Source of the DNA: Paenirhizobium daejeonense
GTDB lineage: Bacteria; Pseudomonadota; Alphaproteobacteria; Rhizobiales; Rhizobiaceae
Length of the DNA: 64,000 nt
Direction: 5' to 3'
NCBI RefSeq assembly: GCF_014280875.1
Contig: NZ_JACLAL010000004.1
Coordinates: 248,001 to 312,000 of the forward strand
Positions 16,748 to 26,222 of the stretch are shown here, one piece after another. The notes below the pieces were generated by a model that worked only from the letters and a program-made list of their open reading frames with translations, was not told the DNA's origin and ran no database searches. Position 1 is the stretch's first letter; each line of letters starts with the position of its first letter. The position numbers and the translations under genes were made by a program.

Positions 16748-17142
16748 ACGATATGAGGCCGGAGGAGAGGCGGAAAGTGCGCCCCGCTCCGGATCGCGGA
16801 CGGGTGAAGGCCGAACGACGCGGCCGGTTCTCCGAATATGTCGCGGCCCTCTATCTCCTGCTGAAGGGATACCGCATCGTCGCCATGCGTTACCGTAGCC
16901 GGGGCGGAGAGGTCGATATCATCGCACGCAGGGGAGCGGTGATTGCGCTGGTGGAGGTCAAGGCCCGAGGCTCCGCCGGAACGGCCGTCGATGCGGTCGG
17001 CTTTTCCTCGCAACAACGCATCCGGTCCGCGGGCGATCACTGGCTATCGCGCCAGCGAGATGCGGCTGCCCTCTCGGTGCGATGTGACATCGTCGCCATC
17101 GTTCCCGGTCGCTGGCCGAAGCATTTCATGGACGCTTTCTGA
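16744..17142 (+). CDS. yraN: YraN/UPF0102 family nuclease-like protein
   Basis: 132 aa. The PD-(D/E)XK-like core is visible as YRSRGGEVDIIARRGAVIALVEVKAR (E-x-D ... E-x-K). UPF0102 proteins are predicted endonuclease-fold proteins of unknown cellular function and almost always follow rsmI, as here (ATGA overlap with rsmI). The N-terminus is basic (RKVRPAPDRGRVKAERR). No experimental role is assumed. Confidence 0.9.
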   Translation: MNDMRPEERRKVRPAPDRGRVKAERRGRFSEYVAALYLLLKGYRIVAMRYRSRGGEVDIIARRGAVIALVEVKARGSAGTAVDAVGFSSQQRIRSAGDHWLSRQRDAAALSVRCDIVAIVPGRWPKHFMDAF

Positions 17143-17175
17143 CTACCTGATGCATCCGCGACAAGAGAATGGGGA

Positions 17176-17229
17176 TTGTCATTTCTCTGTCACGTAACTT
17201 TCAAGGGCGCGTCACAGAAGCCGAATAAT
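17176..17229 (+). promoter_or_regulatory. Pho box and promoter of ugpBAEC
   Basis: Three 7-bp repeats spaced exactly 11 bp apart: TTGTCAT (17176-17182), CTGTCAC (17187-17193) and CTTTCAA (17198-17204), matching the CTGTCAT-N4 Pho-box unit, followed by a -10-like AATAAT at 17224-17229. PhoB replaces the -35 in such promoters. This predicts induction of the glycerol-3-phosphate importer when phosphate is scarce. Confidence 0.85.
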
Positions 17230-17267
17230 GCAGTCCTCACCCCAACACTGGCGGAGAGGATTTATCC

Positions 17268-18566
17268 ATGTTCAAAAAGCTTTCACTGGCAGCGCTGGCC
17301 CTGTCCATGACCGCAAGCACCTCGCTTGCCGCGACCAACATCACCTGGTGGCATGGCATGGGCGGCCGCAACGGCGAAGTCATCAATGAAGTTGCCCAGA
17401 AGTTCAACGAAGCCCAGAGCGAATGCGCGCTGACGCCGGTTTCCAAGGGCTCCTATGAGGAAGCCTTGTCTGCCGGCATCGCGGCCTTCCGTTCCGGCGA
17501 ACAGCCGAACATCCTGCAGGTCTTTGACGCAGGCGCCGCCACCATCATCAACGCCAAGGGCGCCGTCATTCCGGCTGAAGACCTGATCAAACAGGCCGGC
17601 TACGACTTCAACCGCGAAGACTTCATCGAAGGCGTTCGCTACTTCTACGCCGATTCCGATGGCAAGTTCGTCGGCATGCCGTTCAACTCTTCGGCTCCGA
17701 TCATGTACATGAACACCGACGCCCTGAAGAAGGCCGGTGTCGAAGCTCCGAAGACCTGGGAAGAGTTCGAAGCCATCGCTCCGAAGCTCAAGGAAGCCGG
17801 TTACATCCCGCTCGTCCAGACCCAGCTCACCTGGGAATTCACCGAGAACTTCTTCTCGCGCCATAACCTGCAGTTCGCTTCGAACAACAATGGTTACGAC
17901 AGCGTCGTCGACACGACAATCAACGTAACCGACCCGAACCACGTGATGATGTATGAAAAGCTGAAGGCCTGGTACGACCAGGGCCTGTTCGGCTACTACG
18001 GCGCTGGCTGGAACGACAACCAGAAGCCCTTCGAAGAAGGCAAGGTTGCCCTCTGGATTGGTTCCTCCGGTTCGTTCGGCGGCCTGCAGAAAACCGCGAC
18101 CATGCCCTTCTCGGCAACTTTCCTGCCCTACTGGAAGTCGATCATTCCGGAAGGCGTTCACACCTTCATCGGCGGCGCTTCGCTGTTCGCCATGGCCGGC
18201 AAGCCGGAAGCCGAAAACAAATGCGTAGCCTCCTTTTTCCACTTCCTGACCTCGCCTGAGATCCAGAAGTTCTACCACCAGTCGACCGGCTACGTCGCCA
18301 TCACCAAGGCAGCTTACGAGCTGGCCAAGAAGGAAGGCTACTACAACGAGAAGCCGGCCGCCGAAGTCGGTATCCAGCAGCTCTCGCTGCCGGGCGCCGA
18401 GTGGGACAAGGGCTATCGCCTGGGCTTCTACCCGCAGATCCGCACCGTGATGGAACGCGAATACAACCGCATCTTCTCCGGCGAAACCACGCCGAAGGAC
18501 GCGATGAAAACCATCAAGAAGGAAGCCGACGAACTGCTCGCCCGCTTCGCCAAGACGGCCGGCTGA
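17268..18566 (+). CDS. ugpB: sn-Glycerol-3-phosphate ABC transporter, periplasmic binding protein
   Basis: 432 aa with a signal peptide (MFKKLSLAALALSMTASTSLA). The mature protein begins ATNITWWHGMGGRNGEVINEV, characteristic of UgpB, and is a class-1 solute-binding protein of normal length. It captures glycerol-3-phosphate or glycerophosphodiesters in the periplasm and delivers them to UgpAE. First gene of ugpBAEC; start supported by GAGAGGA. A Pho box precedes it, and a GC-rich hairpin (18592-18613) after its stop probably keeps its mRNA more abundant than the permease genes. Confidence 0.93.
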   Translation: MFKKLSLAALALSMTASTSLAATNITWWHGMGGRNGEVINEVAQKFNEAQSECALTPVSKGSYEEALSAGIAAFRSGEQPNILQVFDAGAATIINAKGAVIPAEDLIKQAGYDFNREDFIEGVRYFYADSDGKFVGMPFNSSAPIMYMNTDALKKAGVEAPKTWEEFEAIAPKLKEAGYIPLVQTQLTWEFTENFFSRHNLQFASNNNGYDSVVDTTINVTDPNHVMMYEKLKAWYDQGLFGYYGAGWNDNQKPFEEGKVALWIGSSGSFGGLQKTATMPFSATFLPYWKSIIPEGVHTFIGGASLFAMAGKPEAENKCVASFFHFLTSPEIQKFYHQSTGYVAITKAAYELAKKEGYYNEKPAAEVGIQQLSLPGAEWDKGYRLGFYPQIRTVMEREYNRIFSGETTPKDAMKTIKKEADELLARFAKTAG

Positions 18567-18591
18567 TTTCCGGAACCTGATGTGATGAGCT

Positions 18592-18613
18592 CCCGGGGGC
18601 CTTCGCCCCCGGG
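18592..18613 (+). terminator. Intercistronic stem-loop between ugpB and ugpA
   Basis: Nine-bp GC stem CCCGGGGGC / GCCCCCGGG with a CTTC tetraloop, followed by GTTTGCTTTG. Such stems after a binding-protein gene protect the upstream message and partly terminate transcription, giving excess binding protein. Confidence 0.8.
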
Positions 18614-18634
18614 GTTTGCTTTGAAAGGCACCCG

Positions 18635-19516
18635 ATGAAGCGCGTCCAGTTTTCCTCGCGATTTCTTCCCTATCTGTTCCTGCTGCCGCAGTTTGCGATC
18701 ATTGTGATCTTTTTCTACTGGCCGTCGGCGCAGGCAATCCATTCCTCGTTCTTCATCGAGGACCCGTTCGGCTTCGGCGCAAGCTTCGTCGGGTTCAGCA
18801 ATTACACCGACGCGCTCAACTCGTCGGAATATCTGAAGGTTGCCCGTTTCACGATCGCCTACAGCCTGATCGTCACCTTCCTCACGCTGTCGCTTGGCCT
18901 GTTGCTGGCGCTGAAGGCCGATGCCGTCATCCGCGGCCAATCGGCTTATCGGACGCTGTTGATCGTCGTCTATGCCATCGCCCCGCCGGTGGCCGGCCTG
19001 ATCGGCATGATGTTCTTCGACCAGCACATCGGCCCCTTCGTGAAATTCGTCTCGCTTTTCGGCTGGCATATGAAAGTCGGGATCAACTACTTCGACACCG
19101 CTTTCGCCATGGTGGCCGTCGCGGTTTGGAACCAGATCCCCTATAACTTCATCTTTTTCCTCTCGGGCCTGCAGGGCATTCCGGCGTCCATCCGGGAAGC
19201 CGCGGCGATCGATTGCAAGTCGGGAACGCGGCGCTTCTGGACGGTCATCCTGCCGCTCCTGACCCCGACGGCCTTCTTCCTGCTGATCATCAACATGACC
19301 TATTCGCTGTTCGACACTTTCGGCGTCATCGACGTCATCGTGAAAGACAAGGCGGCCAACAACCCGATCACCCTCGTCTACAAGGTCTATCTCGATGGCT
19401 TCCGTGGCAACGACCTCGGTGCGTCCTCGGCCCAGTCGGTGATCCTGATGGTGGTGGTTCTTGTGCTGACGCTGATCCAGTTCCGCTTCATCGAACGCCG
19501 CGTTCACTACGGTTGA
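18635..19516 (+). CDS. ugpA: sn-Glycerol-3-phosphate ABC transporter permease UgpA
   Basis: 293 aa with about six predicted membrane spans, beginning with a hydrophobic segment at FLPYLFLLPQFAIIVIFFYW. The EAA loop that docks to the ATPase is present as REAAAIDCKSGTRRFWTVILP. It pairs with UgpE to form the channel. It lies 69 bp after ugpB behind a stem-loop and 11 bp before ugpE. Confidence 0.92.
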   Translation: MKRVQFSSRFLPYLFLLPQFAIIVIFFYWPSAQAIHSSFFIEDPFGFGASFVGFSNYTDALNSSEYLKVARFTIAYSLIVTFLTLSLGLLLALKADAVIRGQSAYRTLLIVVYAIAPPVAGLIGMMFFDQHIGPFVKFVSLFGWHMKVGINYFDTAFAMVAVAVWNQIPYNFIFFLSGLQGIPASIREAAAIDCKSGTRRFWTVILPLLTPTAFFLLIINMTYSLFDTFGVIDVIVKDKAANNPITLVYKVYLDGFRGNDLGASSAQSVILMVVVLVLTLIQFRFIERRVHYG

Positions 19517-19526
19517 GGAGAGGCGC

Positions 19527-20369
19527 ATGTACAGAACCAAGTTCTTCGACCACCTGATCCTGATCGCCGGCGTCGTCCTGATGCTCGGGCCGCTGGTGGT
19601 CGCCTTCACCACCTCCACGCACAGCGCTGCGGAAATCCATTCCAAGGGTCTGATGCTGTCGATAGGCGACCAGTTCGACGAGACCTATAGCAGGGTCCTG
19701 TTCCATGGCGGCGGCTTCACCGGTAAGGTGACTGGCCTGACGATGGCCTGGAATTCTCTGATCCTTGGCGTCGGCTTTGCCGTCGGCAAGATCGTGCTGT
19801 CGATGATGGCGGCCTATGCCATCGTCTATTTCCGCTTCCGGTTCGCGACACTTGCCTTCTGGCTGATCTTCACCACGCTCCTGCTGCCGCTCGAGGTGCG
19901 CATCATGCCGTCCTATCAGGTGATGAGCCAGCTCGGGCTCCTCAATACCCATACCGGCCTGATCCTACCGCTTCTGGCGTCGGCAACCGGCACTTTCTTC
20001 TTCCGGCAGTTCTTCAAGTCGGTGCCGGACGAGTTGTTGGAGGCCGCGCGCATCGACGGCGCGGGGCCGATCAAGTTCTTCTTCGACGTGCTGGTGCCGT
20101 TGTCGCGCACCATGATCGCGGCGGTCTTCATCATCATGTTCGTCTATGGCTGGAACCAGTATCTCTGGCCTCTGCTGATGACGACGGATGAAAGCTTCTA
20201 CACCCTGATGCGCGGCATCAAGCAGATCCTTCAGGTCTGGGTCGGCTCGCAGATCCCCGATTACAACGAGGCTTTCGCCATGGCCGTGCTCGCCATGCTG
20301 CCGCCCGTCATCGTCGTGGTGATCTTCCAGAGCTGGTTCATCAAGGGCCTGACGGAAACCGACAAGTAG
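19527..20369 (+). CDS. ugpE: sn-Glycerol-3-phosphate ABC transporter permease UgpE
   Basis: 280 aa, six membrane spans. The EAA loop reads [27 protein letters not shown]. Second permease of the importer, immediately after ugpA (10-nt gap, GAGGAGAG as ribosome-binding site) and 14 nt before ugpC. Residues such as [22 protein letters not shown] match the MalG-like half of carbohydrate ABC permeases. Confidence 0.92.
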   Translation: MYRTKFFDHLILIAGVVLMLGPLVVAFTTSTHSAAEIHSKGLMLSIGDQFDETYSRVLFHGGGFTGKVTGLTMAWNSLILGVGFAVGKIVLSMMAAYAIVYFRFRFATLAFWLIFTTLLLPLEVRIMPSYQVMSQLGLLNTHTGLILPLLASATGTFFFRQFFKSVPDELLEAARIDGAGPIKFFFDVLVPLSRTMIAAVFIIMFVYGWNQYLWPLLMTTDESFYTLMRGIKQILQVWVGSQIPDYNEAFAMAVLAMLPPVIVVVIFQSWFIKGLTETDK

Positions 20370-20383
20370 GAAAGGTTGAGCCC

Positions 20384-21499
20384 ATGGCTTCCATTCAAAT
20401 CGACCAGGTCTCGAAGATCTATGACGGCGGCGTCCGGGCCGTCAAAAGCATCGATATCGACATCGCCGACGGTGAGTTCATCGTGCTCGTCGGCCCCTCA
20501 GGCTGCGGCAAGTCAACGCTGCTGCGCATGGTTGCCGGGCTGGAAACCATCTCGGAGGGCACCGTCAGCATCGACGACCGTATCGTCAACCAGATCGAAC
20601 CCGCCGACCGCGATATTGCGATGGTGTTCCAGAACTATGCCCTCTATCCGCACATGACGGTCTACGACAACCTCGCCTACGGCCTGAAGAACCGCAAGAC
20701 GCCGAAGGCGGAGATCGAGACGCGTGTGGCGGAAGCCGCCCGCATGCTGGAGATCGAACCTTATCTGAAGCGCAAGCCGCGCGCGCTTTCAGGCGGCCAG
20801 CGCCAGCGCGTCGCCATGGGCCGCGCCATCGTGCGAAAGCCCGCGGTCTTCCTGTTCGACGAACCGCTTTCCAACCTCGACGCCAAGCTGCGTGTCACCA
20901 TGCGCGGCGAGATCCGCAAGCTGCAGCGCCGCCTCGGCACCACCGCGATCTACGTGACGCATGACCAGCTCGAGGCCATGACGCTTGCCGACCGGCTGGT
21001 GGTGTTGAACGGCGGCGCCATCGAGCAGATCGGCACGCCGCTCGAAGTCTATCATCGCCCGGCCTCCACCTTCGTCGCGAGCTTCATCGGTTCTCCCGCC
21101 ATGAACCTCGTTCAGGCGGTGGTGGAAGGCGGCAGGCTGTCCATCGGTGACGCGATGGTCGATTTCGGAAACGATCTTCCTGTCAGTGGCGGCGTCACCG
21201 TGGGCGTCCGGGCGGAGGACCTGCTGCCTGCGATCGGAGCCGAACCATCGCTGCCGTTCAAGGTCGATTACGTCGAGGAACTCGGCGCCCATCGTCTCGT
21301 CCATGGTCATGTCGGAGGTCAGGTGGTGACGGCCGTGATTGCGTTGGGCACGGAAATCCCGACGGATATGCGCCTGACGGTCTCGCCGCAGCGCCTGCAT
21401 TTCTTCGATCGGGAAAGCGGTCGGCGGATCGCCACATCTTCAGCCGCAGGGTTGCTTACAGGTGTCGCAAATCCGCTGATCGAGGTTTCGCCCGCCTGA
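20384..21499 (+). CDS. ugpC: sn-Glycerol-3-phosphate ABC transporter ATPase UgpC
   Basis: 371 aa. Walker [10 protein letters not shown] at 38-46, Q-loop [12 protein letters not shown], signature LSGGQ at 135-139, Walker B FLFDEP at 156-161, and the switch His in VTHDQLEAM. The C-terminal third is the OB-like regulatory domain of the MalK family. Energises import through UgpAE. Last gene of the operon; a long hairpin at 21546-21588 follows. Confidence 0.94.
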   Translation: MASIQIDQVSKIYDGGVRAVKSIDIDIADGEFIVLVGPSGCGKSTLLRMVAGLETISEGTVSIDDRIVNQIEPADRDIAMVFQNYALYPHMTVYDNLAYGLKNRKTPKAEIETRVAEAARMLEIEPYLKRKPRALSGGQRQRVAMGRAIVRKPAVFLFDEPLSNLDAKLRVTMRGEIRKLQRRLGTTAIYVTHDQLEAMTLADRLVVLNGGAIEQIGTPLEVYHRPASTFVASFIGSPAMNLVQAVVEGGRLSIGDAMVDFGNDLPVSGGVTVGVRAEDLLPAIGAEPSLPFKVDYVEELGAHRLVHGHVGGQVVTAVIALGTEIPTDMRLTVSPQRLHFFDRESGRRIATSSAAGLLTGVANPLIEVSPA

Positions 21500-21545
21500 A
21501 CTTCCTGCCTGATTGCTCGTGCCGTGCCGGCCCTGCAAATCAACG

Positions 21546-21588
21546 CCGTTTAGCGGGATCGTTACAATTCTAGCGATCCCGCAAACGG
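21546..21588. terminator. Long hairpin between ugpC and the cupin gene
   Basis: Arms CCGTTT-A-GCGGGATCG and CGATCCCGC-AAACGG, 15 paired bases with one bulge, around a 12-nt loop. No T-run follows, so it may be a stabilising or factor-assisted terminator for ugpC, or an operator upstream of the cupin gene (start 21647). Confidence 0.6.
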
Positions 21589-21646
21589 TAATATAACCGC
21601 TTTCTGGTAGCGTTCCCCCAATCGCACAATCGATATGGGAACATAA

Positions 21647-22147
21647 ATGCCTTTGAAGCTTCTGATTGCCAGTATGGCCGGCGTGCTGATGACAATGCCC
21701 CGGCCGGTCCGCGCCAGCGAAATGCCGCCGGTGGTTTCGGCCCATAGCGGCCATCTCGCGCTGAAGCCCGCACCGATCAATCCCGAATGGATCATTCGTG
21801 GAACGCCGGTCGCTCGCGTCGGCGACCATTCCACAAGCACCGATGAAGCAAGCTCGACGGCCGTATGGGATTGCACGGCGGGCGAATTCCGCTGGTATTT
21901 CGGCTGGGACGAGACCGTGGTGATCCAGGAAGGCGAAGTGCATGTGACTGCCGCGGACGGAACGGAGCGCACCCTGCGCGCCGGCGATATCGCCTATTTC
22001 CGCGGTGGCACTTGGGCGACCTGGCGCGTCGACGACTATGTCCGAAAGGTTGCCTTCCTGCGCAAGCCGTTCCCCGAGCCGCTGGCGACGCTCTATCGCA
22101 TCCGCAACGCCTTGCGTTCTCCGACGGCCACGAGCGTGCTCGGCTGA
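21647..22147 (+). CDS. Exported cupin-domain protein
   Basis: 166 aa with an apparent signal sequence (MPLKLLIASMAGVLMTMPRPVRAS). The rest is a single cupin beta-barrel of the DUF861 / (S)-ureidoglycine aminohydrolase-like type: WDCTAGEFRWYFGWDETVVIQEGEVHVTAADG, then LRAGDIAYFRGGTWATWRVDDYVRKVAF. The metal-binding His residues of enzyme cupins are not evident, so it may bind a small ligand rather than catalyse. It stands between the ugp operon and gshB; no function is assigned. Confidence 0.75.
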   Translation: MPLKLLIASMAGVLMTMPRPVRASEMPPVVSAHSGHLALKPAPINPEWIIRGTPVARVGDHSTSTDEASSTAVWDCTAGEFRWYFGWDETVVIQEGEVHVTAADGTERTLRAGDIAYFRGGTWATWRVDDYVRKVAFLRKPFPEPLATLYRIRNALRSPTATSVLG

Positions 22148-22237
22148 TCCGCCGATCAGCAAAATTGAAGTCGGCAGGACGTTGCCTTTAGTCCCGAGGC
22201 GGCCTAAATCTCCAAGGCTTTCAACAGGGGCAGGGTC

Positions 22238-23185
22238 ATGGCGAAGATTACCAATGTCGCGGTCCAGATGGACCACGTCTCCACCATCAATATCGCGGGC
22301 GATTCCACCTTCGCGATGAGCCTGGAGGCACAGGCCCGCGGCTACCGGCTGTTTCACTACACGCCGAACCAGCTCAGCATGCGCGACGGTCGCATCCTCG
22401 CGACCGTCCAGCCCATGCAGCTGCGCGATGTAAAGGGCGATCATTTCAGCCTCGGCGATGCCGAGCAGGTCGATCTCTCGACCATGGATGTGGTGCTGCT
22501 CCGTCAGGACCCGCCCTTCGACATGGCCTACATCACCTCGACCCATCTGCTCGAGCGCATTCATCCGAAGACGCTGGTCGTGAACGATCCGGCCTGGGTG
22601 CGCAATTCGCCGGAGAAGATCTTCGTCACCGAATTTGCCGACCTGATGCCGAAGACCCTGATTACCCGCGATGCGGCGGAGATCGCCCGTTTCCGCGAAG
22701 AGATAGGCGACATCATCCTGAAGCCTCTCTACGGCAATGGCGGCGCCGGCGTCTTCCATTCCTCCCGCGACGACCGCAATTTCTCGTCGCTGATCGAGAT
22801 GTTCCACCAGATGTTCCGCGAGCCCTTCATCGCCCAGGCCTATCTGCCGGCGGTGCGCAAGGGCGACAAGCGCATCATCCTGATCGACGGCGAGCCCGTC
22901 GGCGCCATCAACAGGGTGCCGGCCGAGCATGACAGCCGCTCGAACATGCATGTCGGCGGTCGCGCCGAGGCGACGGAACTCACTGCGCGCGAAAGGGAAA
23001 TCTGCGCCCGCATCGGCCCCGCGCTGAGGGAGCGTGGCTTTCTGCTGGTCGGCATCGACGTCATCGGCGATTACATGACCGAGATCAATGTCACCTCTCC
23101 GACCGGTATTCGCGAAGTGAAGAAATTCGGCGGCGCGGACATCGCAGCGCTCCTCTGGGACGCCATCGAAAAGAAGCGCGCCTGA
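22238..23185 (+). CDS. gshB: Glutathione synthase
   Basis: 315 aa, the usual length. ATP-grasp enzyme joining gamma-glutamylcysteine and glycine. Family blocks visible: [56 protein letters not shown] (ATP-binding glycine-rich loop), [21 protein letters not shown] and [12 protein letters not shown]. It is monocistronic here, ending at a strong terminator (23193-23224). In related genomes gshB usually follows rsmI-yraN; here the ugp operon lies between them. Confidence 0.97.
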   Translation: MAKITNVAVQMDHVSTINIAGDSTFAMSLEAQARGYRLFHYTPNQLSMRDGRILATVQPMQLRDVKGDHFSLGDAEQVDLSTMDVVLLRQDPPFDMAYITSTHLLERIHPKTLVVNDPAWVRNSPEKIFVTEFADLMPKTLITRDAAEIARFREEIGDIILKPLYGNGGAGVFHSSRDDRNFSSLIEMFHQMFREPFIAQAYLPAVRKGDKRIILIDGEPVGAINRVPAEHDSRSNMHVGGRAEATELTAREREICARIGPALRERGFLLVGIDVIGDYMTEINVTSPTGIREVKKFGGADIAALLWDAIEKKRA

Positions 23186-23192
23186 CCGCCCT

Positions 23193-23224
23193 CCGGATCG
23201 CAGCTGTCTGCGGTCCGGTTTTGT
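23193..23224 (+). terminator. Intrinsic terminator of gshB
   Basis: Eleven-bp stem CCGGATCGCAG / CTGCGGTCCGG (one G-U pair) with a CTGT loop, followed by TTTTGTT, starting 8 nt after the gshB stop. Confidence 0.92.
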
Positions 23225-23389
23225 TCACTAAATACAACCTGCAACAACCTGCCTCCGACTTTGACGGGAATTTGTTCCGTTAATGTTCTTGTTTTCGTGT
23301 TGCGATCGTGCAAGATTGCAATCGGCAACCCGCGCAAGATGTAGTTGCGTGCGGATGACCGGCTTAGGGGGCGAGCAGGGGAACGGGCA

Positions 23390-24922
23390 ATGGTGGCGCG
23401 TGTCAGTACGGTTGCATTTCAGGGCATAGAGGGCGTTCCGGTCGATGTTCAGGTGATGGTCGCGCCGGGCAAGATCGGCATGCAGATCGTCGGCCTGCCG
23501 GACAAGGCTGTGGCCGAAAGCCGGGAACGGGTGCAGGCGGCGCTTCATGCCTCGGGGCTGGCACTGCCACCCAAGCGCGTAACGGTCAATCTCGCCCCCG
23601 CCGATCTTCCGAAGGAAGGCTCGCATTTCGACCTGCCGATCGCACTTGGCTTGATGGCCGCACTCGGCGCCATACCCGCCGAAGCACTTTCGGGTTTCGT
23701 TGTGATTGGTGAACTCAATCTCGATGGCACGATCGCGGCCGTTGCTGGCGCTCTTCCGGCGGCAATCGGCGCGAATGCCATGGGCAAGGGCCTCATCTGC
23801 CCGGCCGAAAGCGGCGCGGAAGCGGCGTGGGCTGGCTCGGAGATCGATATTCTTGCGCCCCGTAGCCTGATTGCGCTTGCCAATCATTTTCGTGGCACGC
23901 AGGTCCTGTCGAGGCCTGAGCCGGCGATCCGAGCGCCTGCCGCCAATCTGCCTGACCTCGCCGACATAAAGGGACAGGAGAGCGCCAAGCGGGCGCTGGA
24001 GGTCGCTGCCGCCGGCGGCCATAATCTGTTGATGGTCGGGCCTCCCGGTTCCGGCAAATCGATGCTGGCGGCCCGCCTGCCATCCATTCTGCCGCCGCTT
24101 TCCGCGGCCGAGCTGCTGGATGTTTCCATGGTGCATTCGGTTGCCGGCCAGCTCTCGGGCGGTAAGCTTTCGGACCGGCGGCCGTTCCGCACGCCGCACC
24201 ATTCCGCCACCATGGCAGCCCTTGTCGGTGGCGGTCTGCGCGCACGGCCGGGCGAAGCCTCGCTTGCCCATCACGGGGTGCTTTTCCTCGACGAGTTCCC
24301 GGAGTTTTCACCGCAGGTGCTGGATGCGCTGCGCCAGCCTTTGGAAACCGGCGAATGCATCATCGCCCGGGCTAATCACCGGGTCGCCTATCCCGCCGAC
24401 TTCCAGCTCGTGGCGGCGATGAACCCCTGCCGCTGCGGCATGGCTGGTGAACCCGGGCATACCTGTGCCCGCGGTCCGCGTTGCCTCACCGATTATCAGG
24501 GCAGGATTTCCGGGCCGCTGATGGACCGCATCGATATCCGCATCGATGTGCCGGCAGTCTCCGCCACCGATCTCATCAAGCCGATGGCTGCCGAGCGAAG
24601 CGAGGATGTTGCCCGTCGTGTTTTCGCGGCTCGCGAGCGCCAGCGGGAACGCTTTGCCGAGGCAGGTACACCGGGAGTGTCGACCAATGCCCGTTGTTCC
24701 ACGGCGATGATCGAAAAACTCGCGGAATTGGATGCTGGAGGTACGCAGCTCCTGAGGGATGCCGCGGAGAAGTTCCGGTTCTCCGCCCGGGCCTATCATC
24801 GCGTGCTGAAGGTGGCGCGGACGCTCGCCGATCTCGATGGCTCGGCGGTGCTCGGGCGCATTCACCTTGCCGAGGCCATATCCTACCGTATCCCGTCGGA
24901 ACGGTTGTCTGCCGCCGCGTGA
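23390..24922 (+). CDS. comM: YifB/ComM-family Mg-chelatase-like AAA+ ATPase
   Basis: 510 aa from ATG 23390; the frame is open from 23345 but family members start near MVARVSTVAFQGIEG. The N-terminal Lon-protease-like S5 fold is followed by an AAA+ core with Walker A VGPPGSGKSMLA, Walker B GVLFLDEFPEF and a Cys-rich insertion PCRCGMAGEPGHTCARGPRCL, then the Mg-chelatase C-terminal domain ending AISYRIP. In naturally competent bacteria ComM is a helicase aiding branch migration during integration of donor DNA. Most carriers are not known to be competent. Confidence 0.92.
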   Translation: MVARVSTVAFQGIEGVPVDVQVMVAPGKIGMQIVGLPDKAVAESRERVQAALHASGLALPPKRVTVNLAPADLPKEGSHFDLPIALGLMAALGAIPAEALSGFVVIGELNLDGTIAAVAGALPAAIGANAMGKGLICPAESGAEAAWAGSEIDILAPRSLIALANHFRGTQVLSRPEPAIRAPAANLPDLADIKGQESAKRALEVAAAGGHNLLMVGPPGSGKSMLAARLPSILPPLSAAELLDVSMVHSVAGQLSGGKLSDRRPFRTPHHSATMAALVGGGLRARPGEASLAHHGVLFLDEFPEFSPQVLDALRQPLETGECIIARANHRVAYPADFQLVAAMNPCRCGMAGEPGHTCARGPRCLTDYQGRISGPLMDRIDIRIDVPAVSATDLIKPMAAERSEDVARRVFAARERQRERFAEAGTPGVSTNARCSTAMIEKLAELDAGGTQLLRDAAEKFRFSARAYHRVLKVARTLADLDGSAVLGRIHLAEAISYRIPSERLSAAA

Positions 24923-24958
24923 ATGCGTGGACGGAATGAAGGTCTAGCGGAAAGCGAA

Positions 24959-24980
24959 AGGGGCGCCGTCAAGCGCCCCT
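24959..24980. terminator. Bidirectional terminator between comM and cysK
   Basis: Arms AGGGGCGC and GCGCCCCT around CGTCAA, placed between convergent comM and cysK. TTTCGCTTTC follows on the minus strand, so it suits cysK best. Confidence 0.7.
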
Positions 24981-25005
24981 GATGCCGCTCAAGCCGGACG
25001 GGCTG

Positions 25006-25974
25006 TTATTCGCCGAGGCCGGCAAAGAGCGCCGTCGAAAGGTAGCGTTCGGCAAAGGACGGGATGATGACGACGATGGTTTTTCCGGCGTTTTCCTCGC
25101 GGCTGCCGACCTTGATCGCGGCGGAGAGTGCGGCCCCTGAGGAAATGCCGACCGGCACGCCCTCCAGGCGAGCTACGAGACGGGCGGTCTCGAAGGCTTC
25201 GTCGTTTGTGGAGGGCACGATCTCGTCATAGATTGTGGTATCGAGAACCTTCGGTGCGAAGCCCGCGCCGATGCCCTGGATCTTGTGCGGGCCGGGATTG
25301 CCGCCGGAGAGGACCGGGCTGTCGGCAGGTTCGACGGCGATGACCTTGACGGAAGGCTTCTTGGCCTTCAGCACCTGGCCGACGCCGGTAATCGTGCCGC
25401 CCGTGCCGATGCCGGCGACGAAGATGTCGACCTTGCCATCGGTGTCGTTCCAGATTTCCTCGGCAGTGGTCTTGCGGTGGATTTCCGGGTTGGCCGGGTT
25501 TTCGAACTGTTGCGGAATGATCGCGTCCGGCAACGTCGCGGCCAGCTCCTCGGCCTTGGCGATCGCGCCCTTCATGCCCTTCGGTCCCTCGGTCAGGACC
25601 AGTTCCGCGCCGAGCAGCGCCAGCATCTTGCGGCGCTCGATCGACATGGTTTCCGGCATGGTCAGGATCAGCTTGTAGCCCTTGGCGGCGGCGGCGAAGG
25701 CGAGCGCGATGCCGGTATTGCCGGACGTCGGCTCGATGAGGGTGGTCTTTCCGGGTGCGATCTTGCCCTGGGCCTCCAGGCTTTCGATCATGGCGACGCC
25801 GATACGGTCTTTCACCGAGGCGATCGGGTTGAAGAATTCGAGCTTGGCAAGAAGATTGGCCTTCACGCCCTTCTCCTTCGCGAGCTTGTCCAGACGCACG
25901 AGCGGCGTGTCGCCGATGGTCTCGGTGATCGAGTTGTAGACGCGGCCGCGGCCCGGCTTCTTGGCTTCAGACAT
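25006..25974 (-). CDS. cysK: Cysteine synthase A (O-acetylserine sulfhydrylase)
   Basis: 322 aa from ATG 25974 with AAGGAG 7 nt upstream; the longer frame to 26064 is discarded. PLP enzyme making cysteine from O-acetylserine and sulfide. The PLP lysine block [13 protein letters not shown], the substrate loop [12 protein letters not shown] and the phosphate-binding [12 protein letters not shown] are all present, as is GISSGAA near the C-terminus. Monocistronic. A short inverted repeat (25999-26011) lies 25 bp upstream of the start. Confidence 0.95.
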   Translation of the reverse strand: MSEAKKPGRGRVYNSITETIGDTPLVRLDKLAKEKGVKANLLAKLEFFNPIASVKDRIGVAMIESLEAQGKIAPGKTTLIEPTSGNTGIALAFAAAAKGYKLILTMPETMSIERRKMLALLGAELVLTEGPKGMKGAIAKAEELAATLPDAIIPQQFENPANPEIHRKTTAEEIWNDTDGKVDIFVAGIGTGGTITGVGQVLKAKKPSVKVIAVEPADSPVLSGGNPGPHKIQGIGAGFAPKVLDTTIYDEIVPSTNDEAFETARLVARLEGVPVGISSGAALSAAIKVGSREENAGKTIVVIIPSFAERYLSTALFAGLGE

Positions 25975-25998
25975 GATATTGCTCCTTGGAAAAGCCTC

Positions 25999-26011
25999 TG
26001 ATTGGAAATCA
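25999..26011. promoter_or_regulatory. Inverted repeat upstream of cysK
   Basis: TGATT-GGA-AATCA, a perfect 5-bp inverted repeat 25 bp upstream of the cysK ATG, within the probable leader or core promoter. Possible operator for a sulfur-responsive regulator; the regulator is unidentified. Confidence 0.3.
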
Positions 26012-26222
26012 CAATAGGAGCAAATAGTGCCCCCTGCCAGAAGCCTTAATCCGCTGGCGGGCAATAGTCTGGAAAAACGTTGCGACCTGGTGCCCTGGTA
26101 GCGAAGATCATTCCAGCCAGAGCAATTCCAGCAAAGGTGTGCGGCGGCGGCTTTGTGTCCGGAATTGCCAAGAACAACGAAGATAGGGCGTTACAGGCGA
26201 TTCCGTCATCGCTCGAAATATT

